Positions 18,179 to 27,415 of a stretch of 64,000 nt of DNA are shown in pieces. Where the stretch lies: the NCBI RefSeq assembly GCF_012927405.1, contig NZ_JABBGM010000001.1:750001-814000 (forward strand), in the 5' to 3' direction. Each line of letters opens with the position of its first letter. Position 1 is the first letter of the stretch. The position numbers were made by a program, and so were the translations under genes. Source of the stretch: Novosphingobium olei (GTDB lineage Bacteria > Pseudomonadota > Alphaproteobacteria > Sphingomonadales > Sphingomonadaceae). Under the pieces are notes generated by a model. The model was given only the letters and a program-made list of their open reading frames with translations, did no database searches and was not told where the DNA came from.

Positions 18179-20940
18179 TGCCTGGTGGCTCCCTCCTGCC
18201 GGGCAACGTCGCCCAGCTGGCGGATCAACTGGACGGCATCGCTGGTGACGACATCCTGCGCCTGTGCGGATTCGCTGATTGCCTCGATCGCCGCACCGGT
18301 CTTTTCGGCGGATTCGAAGATGCCGACGAAGGCGCGGCTGGCATCGAGCGAGCGGCCAGTGCCTTCGCTGATCCGGGCGATCGATTCGTCGATGAGCCGG
18401 CTGATGTCGCGCGCCGCGGTCGAACTGCGCTCGGCCAGCTTGCGCACTTCGCCTGCGACCACCGAGAAGCCCACGCCATGTTCGCCGGCGCGCGCGGCCT
18501 CGATTTCGGCATTGAAGGCCAGAAGGTTGGTCTGACCCGCAATTTCGCCGATGATCGAGACGATCTCGGCAATGCCCGAGGCCGACTTCTGGATCAGTTC
18601 GATCGATTCGATCGCACCGTTGAGCGCTTGGCGCCCGGTTTCGGCGTTGGCCCGGGTCTGCAATGCCAGCGTTTCGGCCTGTTCGGTGGCGCCATTGATC
18701 GCCTGGATCGAGGTGGCGAGCCGGTCGATCAGCCCGGTCATCTCGCAGGCGCGGTGGCCGATGTCCTTTTCCAGCAGCACCTGATCGGTGATGTCGGTAG
18801 CATACTTGACGATGCGCACGGGATTTCCGGCAACGTCGAACAACGGGTTGTAGGTCGCCTGGATATAGACGTCACGATCGTACTTGCCGACGCGGTGGAA
18901 GCGGCCCGAATGGAATTCGCCCTTGTTCAGCCGCAGCCAGAAATCGCGGTATTCCAGGCTGCGGATGTAGTCGGGCGAGCAGAACATCGCGTGATTCTGG
19001 CCCGTCACCTCGCGCAGCGAATAGCCCATCAGGCGCAGGAAGTTGTCGTTGGCGGAAAGCACATTGCCATCGAGATCGAATTCGATCACCGCCTGCGCGC
19101 GGCTGACCGCATCGACCCGCGCCTGGAATTCGACCGACTTGGTCTTTTGCTCGGTCACGTCGGTGGCGAACTTGACCACCTTGACCGGTTTCCCATCGAG
19201 ATCGAAGATCGGGTTGTAGGTCGCCTGGATCCAGATATCGCGCCCTTCCTTGGTGCGACGGCGGTATTCGCCGGCATCATAATCGCCGCGGGCAAGCTTT
19301 TCCCAGAATGCGGCATATTCGGCCGAAGCTGCGAGCTCTGGCGCGCAGAACATGCGGTGATGCCGTCCGACCACTTCGTCTAGCTTGTAGCCGGTGAGCG
19401 CGAGGAAGTTTTCGTTCGCATCGAGTACGGTGCCGTCGAGCGCGAATTCCACCACGCCCTGTGCGCGGCCGATCGCCTTGACCTTGCCTTCGAATTCCAG
19501 GTTGCGGCGCTGCGTGTCGCTGATATCGAGCGCGAACTTCACGATCTTGGCGGGGCGCCCTTCCAGATCGAAGATCGGGTTGTAGGTGGCGCGGATCCAC
19601 ACTTCGCGGCCGTTCGCCGCCTTGCGCTTGAATACGCCGGCAACGTATTCGCCAGCCCGCAGGCGGGACCACAGCTCGGCATAATCGGGCGAGGCGATGT
19701 AGGCGTCCTCGCAGAAGATCTTGTGATTGCGCCCGACGACCTGATCGAGGTCGTAGCCCATCACCGACAGGAAATTGGCATTGGCGGTGAGCACGGTGCC
19801 ATCGAGTGCGAATTCGATCACCGCCTGCGCGCGATCGATCGCGGCAACCTTGCCGGCCGCTTCGGCGGCGGCGACGCGCTGTTCGGTGACGTCCATCGCC
19901 ACCTTCACGATCTTCACGGGTTCGCCATCGAGCCCGAACACCGGATTGTAGCTCGCCTGGATCCAGACGTCCTTGCCGTCCTTGCGCAGCCGCTTGTATT
20001 CGCCCTGGTCGAAATCGCCCTTGCCGAGCTTCTGCCAAAACTGGCGGTGTGCGGCGCTGCCGGCATATTCCTTGTCGCAGAAGATGCGGTGGTGCTGGCC
20101 GACGATCTCGTCGAGCGTATAGCCCATCAGGGACAGGAAGTTGGCATTGGCATCGAGCACCCGGCCCGACAGGTCGAACTCGATCAGTGCAAAGGCGCGG
20201 TCGATCGCATCGAGCTTGCTCTTGTTCTCGATCCGGACGGTCTGTTCGCCGGTGACATCGAAGGCGTAGCTCAGCACCGAAACGACGTGGCCAGACCGGT
20301 CACGCGTCGGCACGAACACTTCACGCAGCCAGACATCGTGCCCGTCGCTGGTCTTGTGGCGGCGAATGCAGCGGTGCGACTGGCCGTCGCTTAGCTTGTC
20401 CCAGAAGGTTTCCGGTGCATCGCCGGCTGCAAGCTCCGCCTCAAGCGCGCCGAGCGGCAGGCCGACGAGATCGTCGGCGCTGCGCCCGACAAGGTGGAAG
20501 AACAGTTCGTTCCCGCCGACGATGGACCCGTCCGGCGCATACTGGCAGATCGCCAGCGCGTGGTTGATCGCCTCGAAGCGGTGGACCATCAGCGATGGTG
20601 CGATGGGCGCCTCGAACCCGCGCGCGCCAAGGAACAGCACTTGCGCCTTCCGGCCCGACGTGCGCGTGCAGGCGCCGCTGATCGCCGCGTGCCCGCCGGC
20701 CGCAAGCGGCAACTGGCCGGCAATGTCGATTGCTTCGTCGAGGACCTGGGCGAGATCGTGTTCGGGGAAGACCTGCGCGAAGGTGACGTCGGCGCCGTCT
20801 GCCAGCAGGCTGCGCGCCCTATCGTTGGCATCGACCAGCTCGCCGCTGGCGGCGTCGAAGGCGAGCACGAGCAGGTTGTCGGCAAGCAGCGCCGCGCCTT
20901 GCGCGGTCAGGTCGAGCGGCGGGTTCTGGTTGGCAGTCAC
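18175..20940 (-). CDS. Soluble methyl-accepting chemotaxis protein with multiple PAS domains (BdlA-like)
   Basis: Protein of 921 residues from the GTG at 20940, which has GGGGAA just upstream; an open frame to a TTG at 21063 exists but reaches the purC terminator. There are no membrane spans. It has two N-terminal PAS-like regions (about 15-230), then four tandem PAS repeats of 121-122 residues (about 243-354, 364-476, 486-598, 608-720), each with a NANFL-type core, an HxxFC motif and YNPxFDxxGxPxK(I/V)VK. The C-terminal signalling hairpin (about 730-921) has [19 protein letters not shown] at its tip. The closest known design is P. aeruginosa BdlA, a cytosolic PAS-PAS-MCP protein in biofilm dispersal. 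The cofactor is unknown; heme or flavin is plausible. Confidence 0.92.
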   Translation of the reverse strand: MTANQNPPLDLTAQGAALLADNLLVLAFDAASGELVDANDRARSLLADGADVTFAQVFPEHDLAQVLDEAIDIAGQLPLAAGGHAAISGACTRTSGRKAQVLFLGARGFEAPIAPSLMVHRFEAINHALAICQYAPDGSIVGGNELFFHLVGRSADDLVGLPLGALEAELAAGDAPETFWDKLSDGQSHRCIRRHKTSDGHDVWLREVFVPTRDRSGHVVSVLSYAFDVTGEQTVRIENKSKLDAIDRAFALIEFDLSGRVLDANANFLSLMGYTLDEIVGQHHRIFCDKEYAGSAAHRQFWQKLGKGDFDQGEYKRLRKDGKDVWIQASYNPVFGLDGEPVKIVKVAMDVTEQRVAAAEAAGKVAAIDRAQAVIEFALDGTVLTANANFLSVMGYDLDQVVGRNHKIFCEDAYIASPDYAELWSRLRAGEYVAGVFKRKAANGREVWIRATYNPIFDLEGRPAKIVKFALDISDTQRRNLEFEGKVKAIGRAQGVVEFALDGTVLDANENFLALTGYKLDEVVGRHHRMFCAPELAASAEYAAFWEKLARGDYDAGEYRRRTKEGRDIWIQATYNPIFDLDGKPVKVVKFATDVTEQKTKSVEFQARVDAVSRAQAVIEFDLDGNVLSANDNFLRLMGYSLREVTGQNHAMFCSPDYIRSLEYRDFWLRLNKGEFHSGRFHRVGKYDRDVYIQATYNPLFDVAGNPVRIVKYATDITDQVLLEKDIGHRACEMTGLIDRLATSIQAINGATEQAETLALQTRANAETGRQALNGAIESIELIQKSASGIAEIVSIIGEIAGQTNLLAFNAEIEAARAGEHGVGFSVVAGEVRKLAERSSTAARDISRLIDESIARISEGTGRSLDASRAFVGIFESAEKTGAAIEAISESAQAQDVVTSDAVQLIRQLGDVARQEGATRQ
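18754..20214. repeat. Four in-frame tandem repeats of about 366 bp (PAS domains)
   Basis: Four consecutive units encode near-homologous PAS domains of 121-122 residues in the chemoreceptor gene, with period about 363-366 bp. Units begin near 20214, 19851, 19485 and 19119 (minus strand). They diverge enough to be old duplications, but could still recombine to change the domain count. Confidence 0.8.
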
Positions 20941-21068
20941 GGTGTTCCCCGGAGCAATATGGCAAACGTTGCCTAGTTGGCCGAGGGATACGACTTCGGT
21001 AGGAGAGCCCTCCGGTAAGTTACGGATCGCGTAACCAGCGTTCGGGTTGGTCTGGCTCTCCAAAACAG

Positions 21069-21093
21069 GAAGGGGGCCTTGCGGGCCCCCTTC
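21069..21093 (-). terminator. Rho-independent terminator of purC
   Basis: Ten-base perfect arms (GAAGGGGGCC, GGCCCCCTTC) with a five-base loop, followed on the minus strand by CTGTTTTGG. It lies 24 bases beyond the purC stop and upstream of the chemoreceptor gene. Confidence 0.85.
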
Positions 21094-21116
21094 GGATCGG
21101 CTGCGATGCGGTTCGT

Positions 21117-21902
21117 TTACTTCTTGGTGCGCAGCTTGCGGTGCGCGCCAAGGTCGAGCACTTCGGAAGGACCGCCGTCGTTCTCGAGCAGGCCGAGGCG
21201 GCGGGCGACTTCCTGGTAGGCCTCTTCTTCACCGCCGAGGTCGCGGCGGAAGCGGTCCTTGTCGAGCTTTTCGCCGGTGACCATGTCCCACAGGCGGCAG
21301 CCATCAGGGCTGATCTCGTCCGCCAGGATAACGCGGGCGTAGTCGCCGTCCCAGATGCGGCCGAATTCCAGCTTGAAGTCGACGAGGCGGATGCCGATCG
21401 CGGCGAACATGCCCGACAGGAAGTCGTTCACGCGGATCGCCATCGAAGACATGTCCTGCATCTCTTCGTTGTTGGCCCAGCCGAAGCAGGCGATGTGCTC
21501 TTCGGCGACCATCGGATCGCCCAGCGCATCGTCCTTGTAGTAGTATTCGATCAGGGTGTGCGGCAGCGGTTCGCCTTCCTCGATGCCGAGGCGCTTGGAG
21601 ATCGAGCCCGCGGCGACGTTGCGCACCACCACTTCGAGCGGGATGATCTCGACCTGGCGGACGAGCTGTTCGCGCATGTTGAGGCGGCGGATGAAGTGCG
21701 TGGGGATGCCGATGTGGGCGAGGCGCGTGAACACGTACTCGCTGATGCGGTTGTTGATCACGCCCTTGCCGTTGATCGTGCCGCGCTTCTGCGCGTTGAA
21801 GGCGGTCGCATCGTCCTTGAAGTACTGGATCAGGGTGCCGGGCTCGGGACCTTCGTAAAGGATCTTGGCCTTGCCTTCGTAGATCTGGCGGCGACGCGAC
21901 AT
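21117..21902 (-). CDS. purC: Phosphoribosylaminoimidazole-succinocarboxamide synthase (SAICAR synthetase)
   Basis: Protein of 261 residues. Joins CAIR and aspartate with ATP in de novo purine synthesis. Recognisable stretches are [29 protein letters not shown] at the N-terminus (ATP site), then [20 protein letters not shown] and [24 protein letters not shown], as in bacterial PurC. Length is normal. It is transcribed alone, with its own terminator at 21069-21093. Assignment is firm. Confidence 0.97.
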   Translation of the reverse strand: MSRRRQIYEGKAKILYEGPEPGTLIQYFKDDATAFNAQKRGTINGKGVINNRISEYVFTRLAHIGIPTHFIRRLNMREQLVRQVEIIPLEVVVRNVAAGSISKRLGIEEGEPLPHTLIEYYYKDDALGDPMVAEEHIACFGWANNEEMQDMSSMAIRVNDFLSGMFAAIGIRLVDFKLEFGRIWDGDYARVILADEISPDGCRLWDMVTGEKLDKDRFRRDLGGEEEAYQEVARRLGLLENDGGPSEVLDLGAHRKLRTKK

Positions 21903-22206
21903 GGGCGATTCTTTCCCTCAAGGACCTGCGCGCATCGTAGACCGCGCGCGGGAAATCAAAAGCCCCGGCAAGGCGAGCCGTCGCGACAGGCGACCGCATC
22001 GGGGGGAGCCGGGGCGTGGAAGCGAGGCCCTTAGGGGAAAAGCGGCAAAAGCGCAATTGCGGGCGCGGCGTGGGCGAACGTTCGACAAGATCGAATGAAA
22101 CGTGCCAGTTTATCCGGCTTATCGGAAATGCGGGAACGGGCCATATCGGCATCGGTTTTCCGCCGGACCCCTCTCCCCACCGGCGCCAACGTAAGGAATC
22201 ACCGCC

Positions 22207-22806
22207 ATGACCAAGGTCCTCGTCCTGTACTATTCGAGCTATGGCCACATCGAGACGATGGCCAACGCAATTGCCGAAGGCGCGCGCGCCGGCGGCGCCG
22301 AAGTCGACGTGAAGCGCGTTCCCGAAACCGCGCCGCTGGAAGTCGCGCAGGCGGCGCACTTCAAGCTCGACCAGGCAGCGCCGGTCGCCACGGTGGCCGA
22401 GCTCGAGAACTACGACGCGATCATCGTCGGCACCGGTACGCGCTTTGGCCGCATCAGCAGCCAGATGGCTGCGTTCCTTGACCAGGCGGGCGGCCTGTGG
22501 GCGCGCGGCGCGCTGAACGGCAAGGTCGGCGCGGCGTTCACCAGCACTGCCAGCCAGCACGGCGGGCAGGAGACGACGCTGTTCTCGATCCTGACCAACC
22601 TGCTGCACTTCGGCATGACGATTGTCGGGCTCGACTACGGCTTCCAGGGCCAGCTCGACAATTCGGCCGTTCATGGCAGCGCGCCCTACGGCGCGACCAC
22701 CATCGCCAACGGCGACGGCAGCCGCCAGCCGAGCGATGTGGAGCTGGCCGGCGCCCGCTACCTTGGCGAGCGTGTGGCGAAGACAGCCGCGAAGCTGTTC
22801 GGCTAA
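22207..22806 (+). CDS. wrbA: NAD(P)H:quinone oxidoreductase, WrbA type
   Basis: Protein of 199 residues with a flavodoxin-like fold. The FMN phosphate loop is [12 protein letters not shown] at 9-20, followed by [13 protein letters not shown] and the WrbA-specific [14 protein letters not shown]. WrbA proteins reduce quinones by two electrons with NAD(P)H, limiting semiquinone formation under oxidative stress. A hairpin terminator follows the stop. The spacer from 22099 to 22206 has no other clear feature. Confidence 0.95.
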   Translation: MTKVLVLYYSSYGHIETMANAIAEGARAGGAEVDVKRVPETAPLEVAQAAHFKLDQAAPVATVAELENYDAIIVGTGTRFGRISSQMAAFLDQAGGLWARGALNGKVGAAFTSTASQHGGQETTLFSILTNLLHFGMTIVGLDYGFQGQLDNSAVHGSAPYGATTIANGDGSRQPSDVELAGARYLGERVAKTAAKLFG

Positions 22807-22833
22807 ATATCGCAAAGCGCCGACAAAACGGGG

Positions 22834-22863
22834 AGGGGCGGGACTCGACAAACCGCCCCTTTG
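22834..22863 (+). terminator. Rho-independent terminator of wrbA
   Basis: Eight-base GC arms (AGGGGCGG, CCGCCCCT) with an 11-base loop, then TTTG, 27 bases beyond the wrbA stop. Confidence 0.7.
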
Positions 22864-22894
22864 CCGTTAGGGGCGCGCCTTTCCATTATTGGGG

Positions 22895-22919
22895 CCGGTC
22901 GGAACCGGTCCTCGACCGG
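22895..22919 (+). promoter_or_regulatory. Hairpin in the rpmE leader overlapping its ribosome binding site
   Basis: Seven-base perfect arms (CCGGTCG at 22895-22901, CGACCGG at 22913-22919). The right arm includes the first bases of GGAG, the probable Shine-Dalgarno eight bases before the rpmE ATG. Folding would hide the ribosome binding site, which would suit autogenous control of a ribosomal protein. The link is inference. Confidence 0.35.
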
Positions 22920-22929
22920 AGCGCGCATC

Positions 22930-23154
22930 ATGAAGGCCAACATTCACCCCGACTACCACACCATCAAGGTGCAGATGACCGACGGCACCGTGTTCGAAAC
23001 CCGCTCCACCTGGGGCAAGGAAGGCGACACGCTGGCGCTCGAAATCGATCCCACCTCGCACCCGGCGTGGACTGGCGGCACGCGTCAGCTGGACCAGGGC
23101 GGCCGCGTTGCCCAGTTCAACAAGCGCTTCGGTGGCCTCAGCCTCAAGCGCTGA
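22930..23154 (+). CDS. rpmE: 50S ribosomal protein bL31
   Basis: Protein of 74 residues. The ATG at 22930 gives the standard [10 protein letters not shown] start; an in-frame extension to 22861 would be foreign to the family. It is the cysteine-free form: there is no zinc-binding Cys motif, so it belongs to the zinc-independent type. It sits on the large-subunit central protuberance and bridges to the small subunit. Followed by its own terminator. Confidence 0.96.
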   Translation: MKANIHPDYHTIKVQMTDGTVFETRSTWGKEGDTLALEIDPTSHPAWTGGTRQLDQGGRVAQFNKRFGGLSLKR

Positions 23155-23185
23155 TCGGCGCTTTCAAGGCTTCGAGACAAAGCAG

Positions 23186-23214
23186 AAGGGCGGCCTTGCG
23201 GGGCCGCCCTTTTC
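23186..23214 (+). terminator. Rho-independent terminator of rpmE
   Basis: Ten-base perfect arms (AAGGGCGGCC at 23186-23195, GGCCGCCCTT at 23202-23211) followed by TTTCGTTT, 31 bases after the rpmE stop. Confidence 0.85.
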
Positions 23215-23246
23215 GTTTGCGCGGCGGACGCGTAAGCACCCTTGCC

Positions 23247-23726
23247 ATGGCTGACACCCGCCCAACGAGACCGAACGGCTTCTCGCTTGTCGAGATGATG
23301 GTCGTGCTGTTCGTGATGGCCCTGCTCGCCAGCGTGGTGGTGCTGATGCTGCCGGGCGATGCCGACCGGCTGCGGCGCGAGAGCGAACGCTTCGCCGCGC
23401 GCGTTTCGGCCGCGCGGGACGAAGCCATTGCCGGCGGTGCGCCGGTTGCCGTGGTGGTGAGCGAGGCAGGCTATTACTTTGAAGTGCGACGTGCGGGCGC
23501 CTGGTCCCCGGCCGAGGGGCAGGGGCTGTCGCTTTCGAACTGGAGCGACGGCACGACCGTCGCCGTTGCGGTGGCGGGCGGGCAGACCGGAGGCCGCGCG
23601 CGCATCGTGTTCGACACGGTCGGCCTTGCCAGCAGCGAGCTTCGCCTGCACATCGCCCGGGGGAAGGCGGCGCGCAGCGTCACCATCGCGCGCGACGGCG
23701 CGGTGAGGGCCGATGCCGCGTCCTGA
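23247..23726 (+). CDS. gspH: Type II secretion minor pseudopilin GspH
   Basis: Protein of 159 residues. The ATG at 23247 gives a short basic leader followed by the prepilin cleavage site and N-terminal helix (NG|FSLVEMMVVLFVMAL), with the conserved Glu at mature position 5. The rest is a GspH/FimT-type globular domain. Minor pseudopilins assemble the tip of the periplasmic pseudopilus that pushes substrates through the GspD secretin. First of four overlapping pseudopilin genes; the next starts inside its 3' end. Confidence 0.9.
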   Translation: MADTRPTRPNGFSLVEMMVVLFVMALLASVVVLMLPGDADRLRRESERFAARVSAARDEAIAGGAPVAVVVSEAGYYFEVRRAGAWSPAEGQGLSLSNWSDGTTVAVAVAGGQTGGRARIVFDTVGLASSELRLHIARGKAARSVTIARDGAVRADAAS

Positions 23727-24093
23727 GGCCGACCGCGGTTTCACCCTGCTCGAGCTGCTCGTCGCGCTCGCGGTGTTCGCCGTGGCCGCGCTGGCGCTGA
23801 TCCGGCTTGAAGGGGCAAGCCTGCGCCAGACCGCCGATCTCGACCAGCGGCTGCTGCGCGAAGTGGTGGCGCAGAACATGGCCAACGAGATCCTGACCGA
23901 TCCGTTGCCGCCAGGCGAAGGCGCGGCCAGCGGCACGATCCGCAATGCCGGGCGCCAGTTCCAGTGGCAGCGGAGCGTGGCGCGCGATTCCGCGCTCGGC
24001 GTGCTGGCGATCTCACTGTCGGTCCGCGAAGTGACTCCGGGCCGGCAGAGCCAGGCGACCACGCTGCGGTTTGCTAGGGTGCCGGCCGCGTGA
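23713..24093 (+). CDS. gspI: Type II secretion minor pseudopilin GspI
   Basis: Protein of 126 residues overlapping gspH by 14 bases. The prepilin signal is DRG|FTLLELLVALAVFAVAAL, with Glu5. The body (QNMANEILTDPLPPGEG and later) matches GspI, which nucleates the tip complex with GspJ and GspK. Its stop overlaps the GTG of gspJ. Confidence 0.92.
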   Translation: MPRPEADRGFTLLELLVALAVFAVAALALIRLEGASLRQTADLDQRLLREVVAQNMANEILTDPLPPGEGAASGTIRNAGRQFQWQRSVARDSALGVLAISLSVREVTPGRQSQATTLRFARVPAA

Positions 24094-24683
24094 CGGCGCG
24101 CAAATCCGACGCGGGCTTCACCCTGATCGAGATGCTGGTTGCGCTTGCCGTCTTCGCGTTGATCGCGGGGGGCGCGCTGGTGCTGTTGCGCTTCAGCGTC
24201 GAAGCCGAACTCGGCGCACGGCGCAAGACCGAGGCGATGGCCGCAGAGCGCCGCTTCCTGTCGGTCTGGAACGCCGATCTCGCCCAGGCCGCGCCACGTC
24301 CGGCGCGAGACGAGGCGGGCAACGATCATCCCGCCTTCGAGGTGGGCGGTGCGGTGCTACTGCGATTTGTCCGCAGCGGCTGGAGCAATGTCGATGGCGC
24401 CGCGCGGCCCAGCCTGCAGAAAGTCGAATGGCGCTGGAACGGCAAGGCGCTGGTGCGCAGCGGCTACCCGTTCCCCGATGGCGCCGCGCCCGATCCCGAA
24501 AGCGCCATGCTGCCTCTGGCTGCTCCGCCAACCCTGCGCTTTCGCACGGCCGATGGCGTGTGGCGCGATTCCTGGGAGCCGCAGCGCGTGGCCGAACTGC
24601 CGGTGGCGGTCGAACTGCTGCTGCCGCAGCCGGGCGGCGAACCGCTCCGCGTGGTCTCGCTCGTCGGGGTGAATTACCAGTGA
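24090..24683 (+). CDS. gspJ: Type II secretion minor pseudopilin GspJ
   Basis: Protein of 197 residues with a GTG start inside the gspI stop. The prepilin signal is DAG|FTLIEMLVALAVFALIAGG, with Glu5. The C-terminal domain has the WRDSWEP...LPVAVEL pattern seen in GspJ proteins. Partner of GspI and GspK in the pseudopilus tip. Its stop overlaps the gspK start. Confidence 0.92.
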   Translation: MTARKSDAGFTLIEMLVALAVFALIAGGALVLLRFSVEAELGARRKTEAMAAERRFLSVWNADLAQAAPRPARDEAGNDHPAFEVGGAVLLRFVRSGWSNVDGAARPSLQKVEWRWNGKALVRSGYPFPDGAAPDPESAMLPLAAPPTLRFRTADGVWRDSWEPQRVAELPVAVELLLPQPGGEPLRVVSLVGVNYQ

Positions 24684-25684
24684 CGGCCCCCCTGCCGGCG
24701 GAGCGCGACAACGAACGCGGGGCGGCGCTGCTTTCTGTGCTGCTGCTGGTTGCAGTGATGGCGGTGCTGGCAGCCGTGATGCTGGACCGGCTCAACCTCG
24801 CGACGCGGCTGGCCGGCAATGCACAGGGCATGACGCGGGCTCGCCTGATTGCAATGAGCGCCGAAAGCGCGGCGCTGGCGCGGTTGCAGGCGCTTGTTTC
24901 GGCAAACGGAGACCGAACGGTCGACCCGGCTGGACTGCTGTCGCGCGATCTGCCTGTTCCGCTCGCCGGGGCGACGGTGACGGTGCGGATCGACGATGCC
25001 GGCAACTGCTTCAACGTCAATTCGCTGGTCGAACAGGGCATCGATGGCCGGCTCACGCTGCGTGTCGCCGCGCTGACGCAACTGCGTGCCCTGATGGCGC
25101 AGGTGGGCATAGAGGCCAACGAGGGCGCGCGGCTGTCCGACGCCATGGCCGACTGGATCGACAGCGATTCGGTGCCGCTGACCAATGGGGCGGAGGACGA
25201 AACCTATCGCGCCCTGCCGGTGCCTCACCGCACCGCCAACCGGTTGATCGTCGATGTCACCGAACTGCGCGCGGTGCGTGGCATGACCGGCCAGCTGTAC
25301 CAGCGCCTGCGGCCGTGGCTGTGCGCCTTGCCGGCGCCCGATCTCTCGCCCATCCAGCTCAATACGCTGCGGCTCGATCAGGCGCCCTTGCTGGTGATGC
25401 TTGCGCCCCAGGCGATCAGGCCGGACCGCGCGCGGGCGGTTATCGGCGCAAGGCCAAGGCTTGGCTGGGGATCGAGCGCGGATGCGATGCGCATGCTGGG
25501 CGTGGGCGGCGCTGGCGTTAGCGCTGTGCCGGTTGGACAGCTGACCGTGCGCAGCCGCTGGTTCCTGCTGACCCAGACTGTGCGCGTGGCGTCAACCACG
25601 CTGGAAGAGCAGGCGCTGGTCGATACCGGCGTCACTCCGGCACGGATCGCCTTCCGCAGCTGGGGCGACGAAACCGGGCGTTGA
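24680..25684 (+). CDS. gspK: Type II secretion minor pseudopilin GspK
   Basis: Protein of 334 residues from the GTG at 24680. The prepilin helix is ERG|AALLSVLLLVAVMAVLAAV. It has Ser rather than Glu at mature position 5, which is normal for GspK because it caps the tip. The large globular domain (FNVNSLVEQG, LSDAMADWIDSDS, DVTELRAVRGMTGQLYQRL) matches GspK. Last gene of the block: no gspL, gspM, gspG or gspD follows, and the next feature is a tRNA gene, so the rest of the T2SS must be elsewhere. Confidence 0.93.
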   Translation: MTAPLPAERDNERGAALLSVLLLVAVMAVLAAVMLDRLNLATRLAGNAQGMTRARLIAMSAESAALARLQALVSANGDRTVDPAGLLSRDLPVPLAGATVTVRIDDAGNCFNVNSLVEQGIDGRLTLRVAALTQLRALMAQVGIEANEGARLSDAMADWIDSDSVPLTNGAEDETYRALPVPHRTANRLIVDVTELRAVRGMTGQLYQRLRPWLCALPAPDLSPIQLNTLRLDQAPLLVMLAPQAIRPDRARAVIGARPRLGWGSSADAMRMLGVGGAGVSAVPVGQLTVRSRWFLLTQTVRVASTTLEEQALVDTGVTPARIAFRSWGDETGR

Positions 25685-25800
25685 CCGGCGCGGTCTGCCA
25701 ATCGTTGGCGGCCTGCAAGTTTTCGCTTTTCATTTCACCTGCGTTCTGCAAAGGGGCTCGCCCGCACGGAGCGTTGTTGATAACGCTCCACGTGGCTTGT

Positions 25801-25878
25801 GGCGATCGTAGCTCAGTTGGTTAGAGCGCCGGTTTGTGGTACCGGAGGTCGAGGGTTCGAACCCCTTCGATCGCCCCA
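25801..25878 (+). tRNA. tRNA-His (anticodon GTG)
   Basis: A full cloverleaf can be drawn. The acceptor stem is GCGATCG with CGATCGC, plus the extra 5' G(-1) at 25801 opposite discriminator C, the tRNA-His hallmark. The D stem is GCTC/GAGC, the anticodon stem CCGGT/ACCGG with loop TTGTGGT (GTG at 25836-25838), and the T arm GAGGG-TTCGAAC-CCCTT. The CCA end is encoded. A small CCTTGATCAAGG palindrome followed by TTTT just downstream may end transcription. Confidence 0.97.
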
Positions 25879-26069
25879 TTCTTCCCCTTGATCAAGGTTT
25901 TGCGCGGCGGAGCTGACACGCTCCGGCAGCATGTTCTTGCGCGGTCTTGCCCTTCCAAGACCCTTGCCGCCGGGCGGGGTTGGTGGCAATGGCGGACCCG
26001 AGCCGGCGTCGGGGGTCGCATCGGCTTCGTCGGATTCGACCAGTCCCCCAAGGCCAGTATCGCCGGTCC

Positions 26070-26798
26070 ATGCACGGTTTTGCCAATCCTGCCCGCTTCC
26101 TTCGCCTTGCGCGCTGGCTGACGCCGCTTCTGCTGGTGCCGGGTCTGATCCTTGCGCTGGGTGCGCTTGCCTGGGGCTTCTTCGTCGTGCCGCCCGATCG
26201 GCTGATGGGCGATACCGTGCGCATCCTGTTCATCCACGTACCCTCCGCCTGGCTTGGCATGGCCGGATGGTCGACCATCGCCATCTCCAGCATCGTCGAA
26301 CTCGTCTGGCGCCATCCGCTGTCCGGCATTGCCGCGCGGGCGGCCGCCGTGCCGGGGGCGGTGTTCACTGCGATCTGCCTTGCCACCGGATCGATCTGGG
26401 CGCGTCCGACGTGGGGCACCTGGTGGGTGTGGGACGGCCGGCTGACCAGCTTCCTGGTGCTGCTGTTCCTCTATTTCGGCTATATCGCGCTCGCCGGCGC
26501 TGCGCAGCGCGATGCCGCCGCGGGCGGCGGTGCCAGCCGCGTGACCGCGATCTTCGGCCTGGTTGGCGCGATCAACATTCCGATCATCAACCGCTCGGTG
26601 GTGTGGTGGAACAGCCTGCACCAGCCGCCTTCGATCACGATGGGCAAGTCTGCCATCGACGGCACGTTCCTGTGGCCGCTGCTGATCGGCGCCGTGGGCT
26701 TCTCGCTCGTGTTCGGCGGCGTGGTGCTGATGAGGATGCGCACCTTGCTTGCCGACATTCAGGCCGAGGCGCGCTTGCGCCGCAAGGCGATGGCATGA
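26070..26798 (+). CDS. ccmC: Heme exporter / cytochrome c maturation protein CcmC
   Basis: Protein of 242 residues from the ATG at 26070; the frame extends to 25947 but the earlier part does not resemble CcmC. It has six membrane spans and the tryptophan-rich periplasmic heme-handling motif WGTWWVWDGRLTS, plus conserved His in FIHVPSAW and NSLHQPPS. CcmC loads heme onto CcmE with help from CcmD. First gene of ccmCDEFGHI. The usual upstream ccmA and ccmB are not here. Confidence 0.96.
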   Translation: MHGFANPARFLRLARWLTPLLLVPGLILALGALAWGFFVVPPDRLMGDTVRILFIHVPSAWLGMAGWSTIAISSIVELVWRHPLSGIAARAAAVPGAVFTAICLATGSIWARPTWGTWWVWDGRLTSFLVLLFLYFGYIALAGAAQRDAAAGGGASRVTAIFGLVGAINIPIINRSVVWWNSLHQPPSITMGKSAIDGTFLWPLLIGAVGFSLVFGGVVLMRMRTLLADIQAEARLRRKAMA

Positions 26799-26825
26799 AG
26801 GCGGGGCGCAAGCGGGGAAGCACCG

Positions 26826-26966
26826 ATGCATGAAGGGCTCAACCAGTGGCAATATGTCTACGCCGCGCTGGCGATCGGCGTTGTCGGCACGCTGCTGCTC
26901 GTCGGCTGGAGCCTTGCCGCCATGCTGCGTGCGGAAAAGCGCCGGGACAAGGTGAAGGGTAGATGA
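26826..26966 (+). CDS. ccmD: Heme exporter protein CcmD (46 residues)
   Basis: Very small gene: MHEGLNQWQYVYAALAIG at the N-terminus, one membrane span (ALAIGVVGTLLLVGWSLAAM) and a basic tail (RAEKRRDKVKGR). This is the standard CcmD topology. It stabilises the CcmC-CcmE complex and helps release holo-CcmE. It lies between ccmC and ccmE, 27 bases after ccmC, and its TGA overlaps the ccmE ATG (ATGA). Confidence 0.93.
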   Translation: MHEGLNQWQYVYAALAIGVVGTLLLVGWSLAAMLRAEKRRDKVKGR

Positions 26967-27415
26967 GTGCGATCAAGGCCAAGCATCAGCGGCTTGTACT
27001 GCTCGTCATCGCGCTGATCGCTTTGATTGGCGCGGGACTGCTCGCCGCCTGGGCGCTCAAGAACCAGGCTGCCTATTTCTATGTGCCCAGCGATCTCGTC
27101 GCCCATCCGCCCGAAGCGGGCCGGGCGGTCCGGCTGGGCGGCATGGTCGAAAAGGGTTCGATCAGCCACGCCGCCGATGGCGTGACGGTCAACTTCGTCG
27201 TCGGCGACGGCAAGGCGCGCGTGCCGGTGCGTTTTACCGGCATCACGCCGGACCTGTTCGTCGAAGGCTCGGGCGTGGTTGCCGAAGGGCGCATGGAAGG
27301 CCAGACGTTCGTGGCCGACAACCTGCTCGCCAAGCACGATGAAAAGTATGTGCCGCGCGAAATGAAGGACATGACCGCGCAGCAGGCCAAGCAGGTGGTG
27401 GCAGAAACCAAATGA
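26963..27415 (+). CDS. ccmE: Cytochrome c maturation heme chaperone CcmE
   Basis: Protein of 150 residues with an N-terminal membrane anchor (LVLLVIALIALIGAGLLAAWAL) and a periplasmic OB-fold domain. The heme-binding motif is AKHDEKYVP, with the His that forms the covalent heme bond and the Tyr that ligates iron. Carries heme from CcmC to the CcmF/CcmH ligase. Overlaps ccmD and ccmF by four bases each. Confidence 0.97.
   Translation: MSAIKAKHQRLVLLVIALIALIGAGLLAAWALKNQAAYFYVPSDLVAHPPEAGRAVRLGGMVEKGSISHAADGVTVNFVVGDGKARVPVRFTGITPDLFVEGSGVVAEGRMEGQTFVADNLLAKHDEKYVPREMKDMTAQQAKQVVAETK

Noticed and set aside
15266..18535. Very long plus-strand open frame opposite the M16 and CheW genes
   Set aside because: High-GC antisense shadow. 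It has no domain resemblance and its composition follows the minus-strand codons; the minus-strand products are clear families.
20941..21063. N-terminal extension of the chemoreceptor to a TTG at 21063
   Set aside because: It would start next to the purC terminator and adds sequence without domain features. The GTG at 20940 has a purine-rich site upstream.
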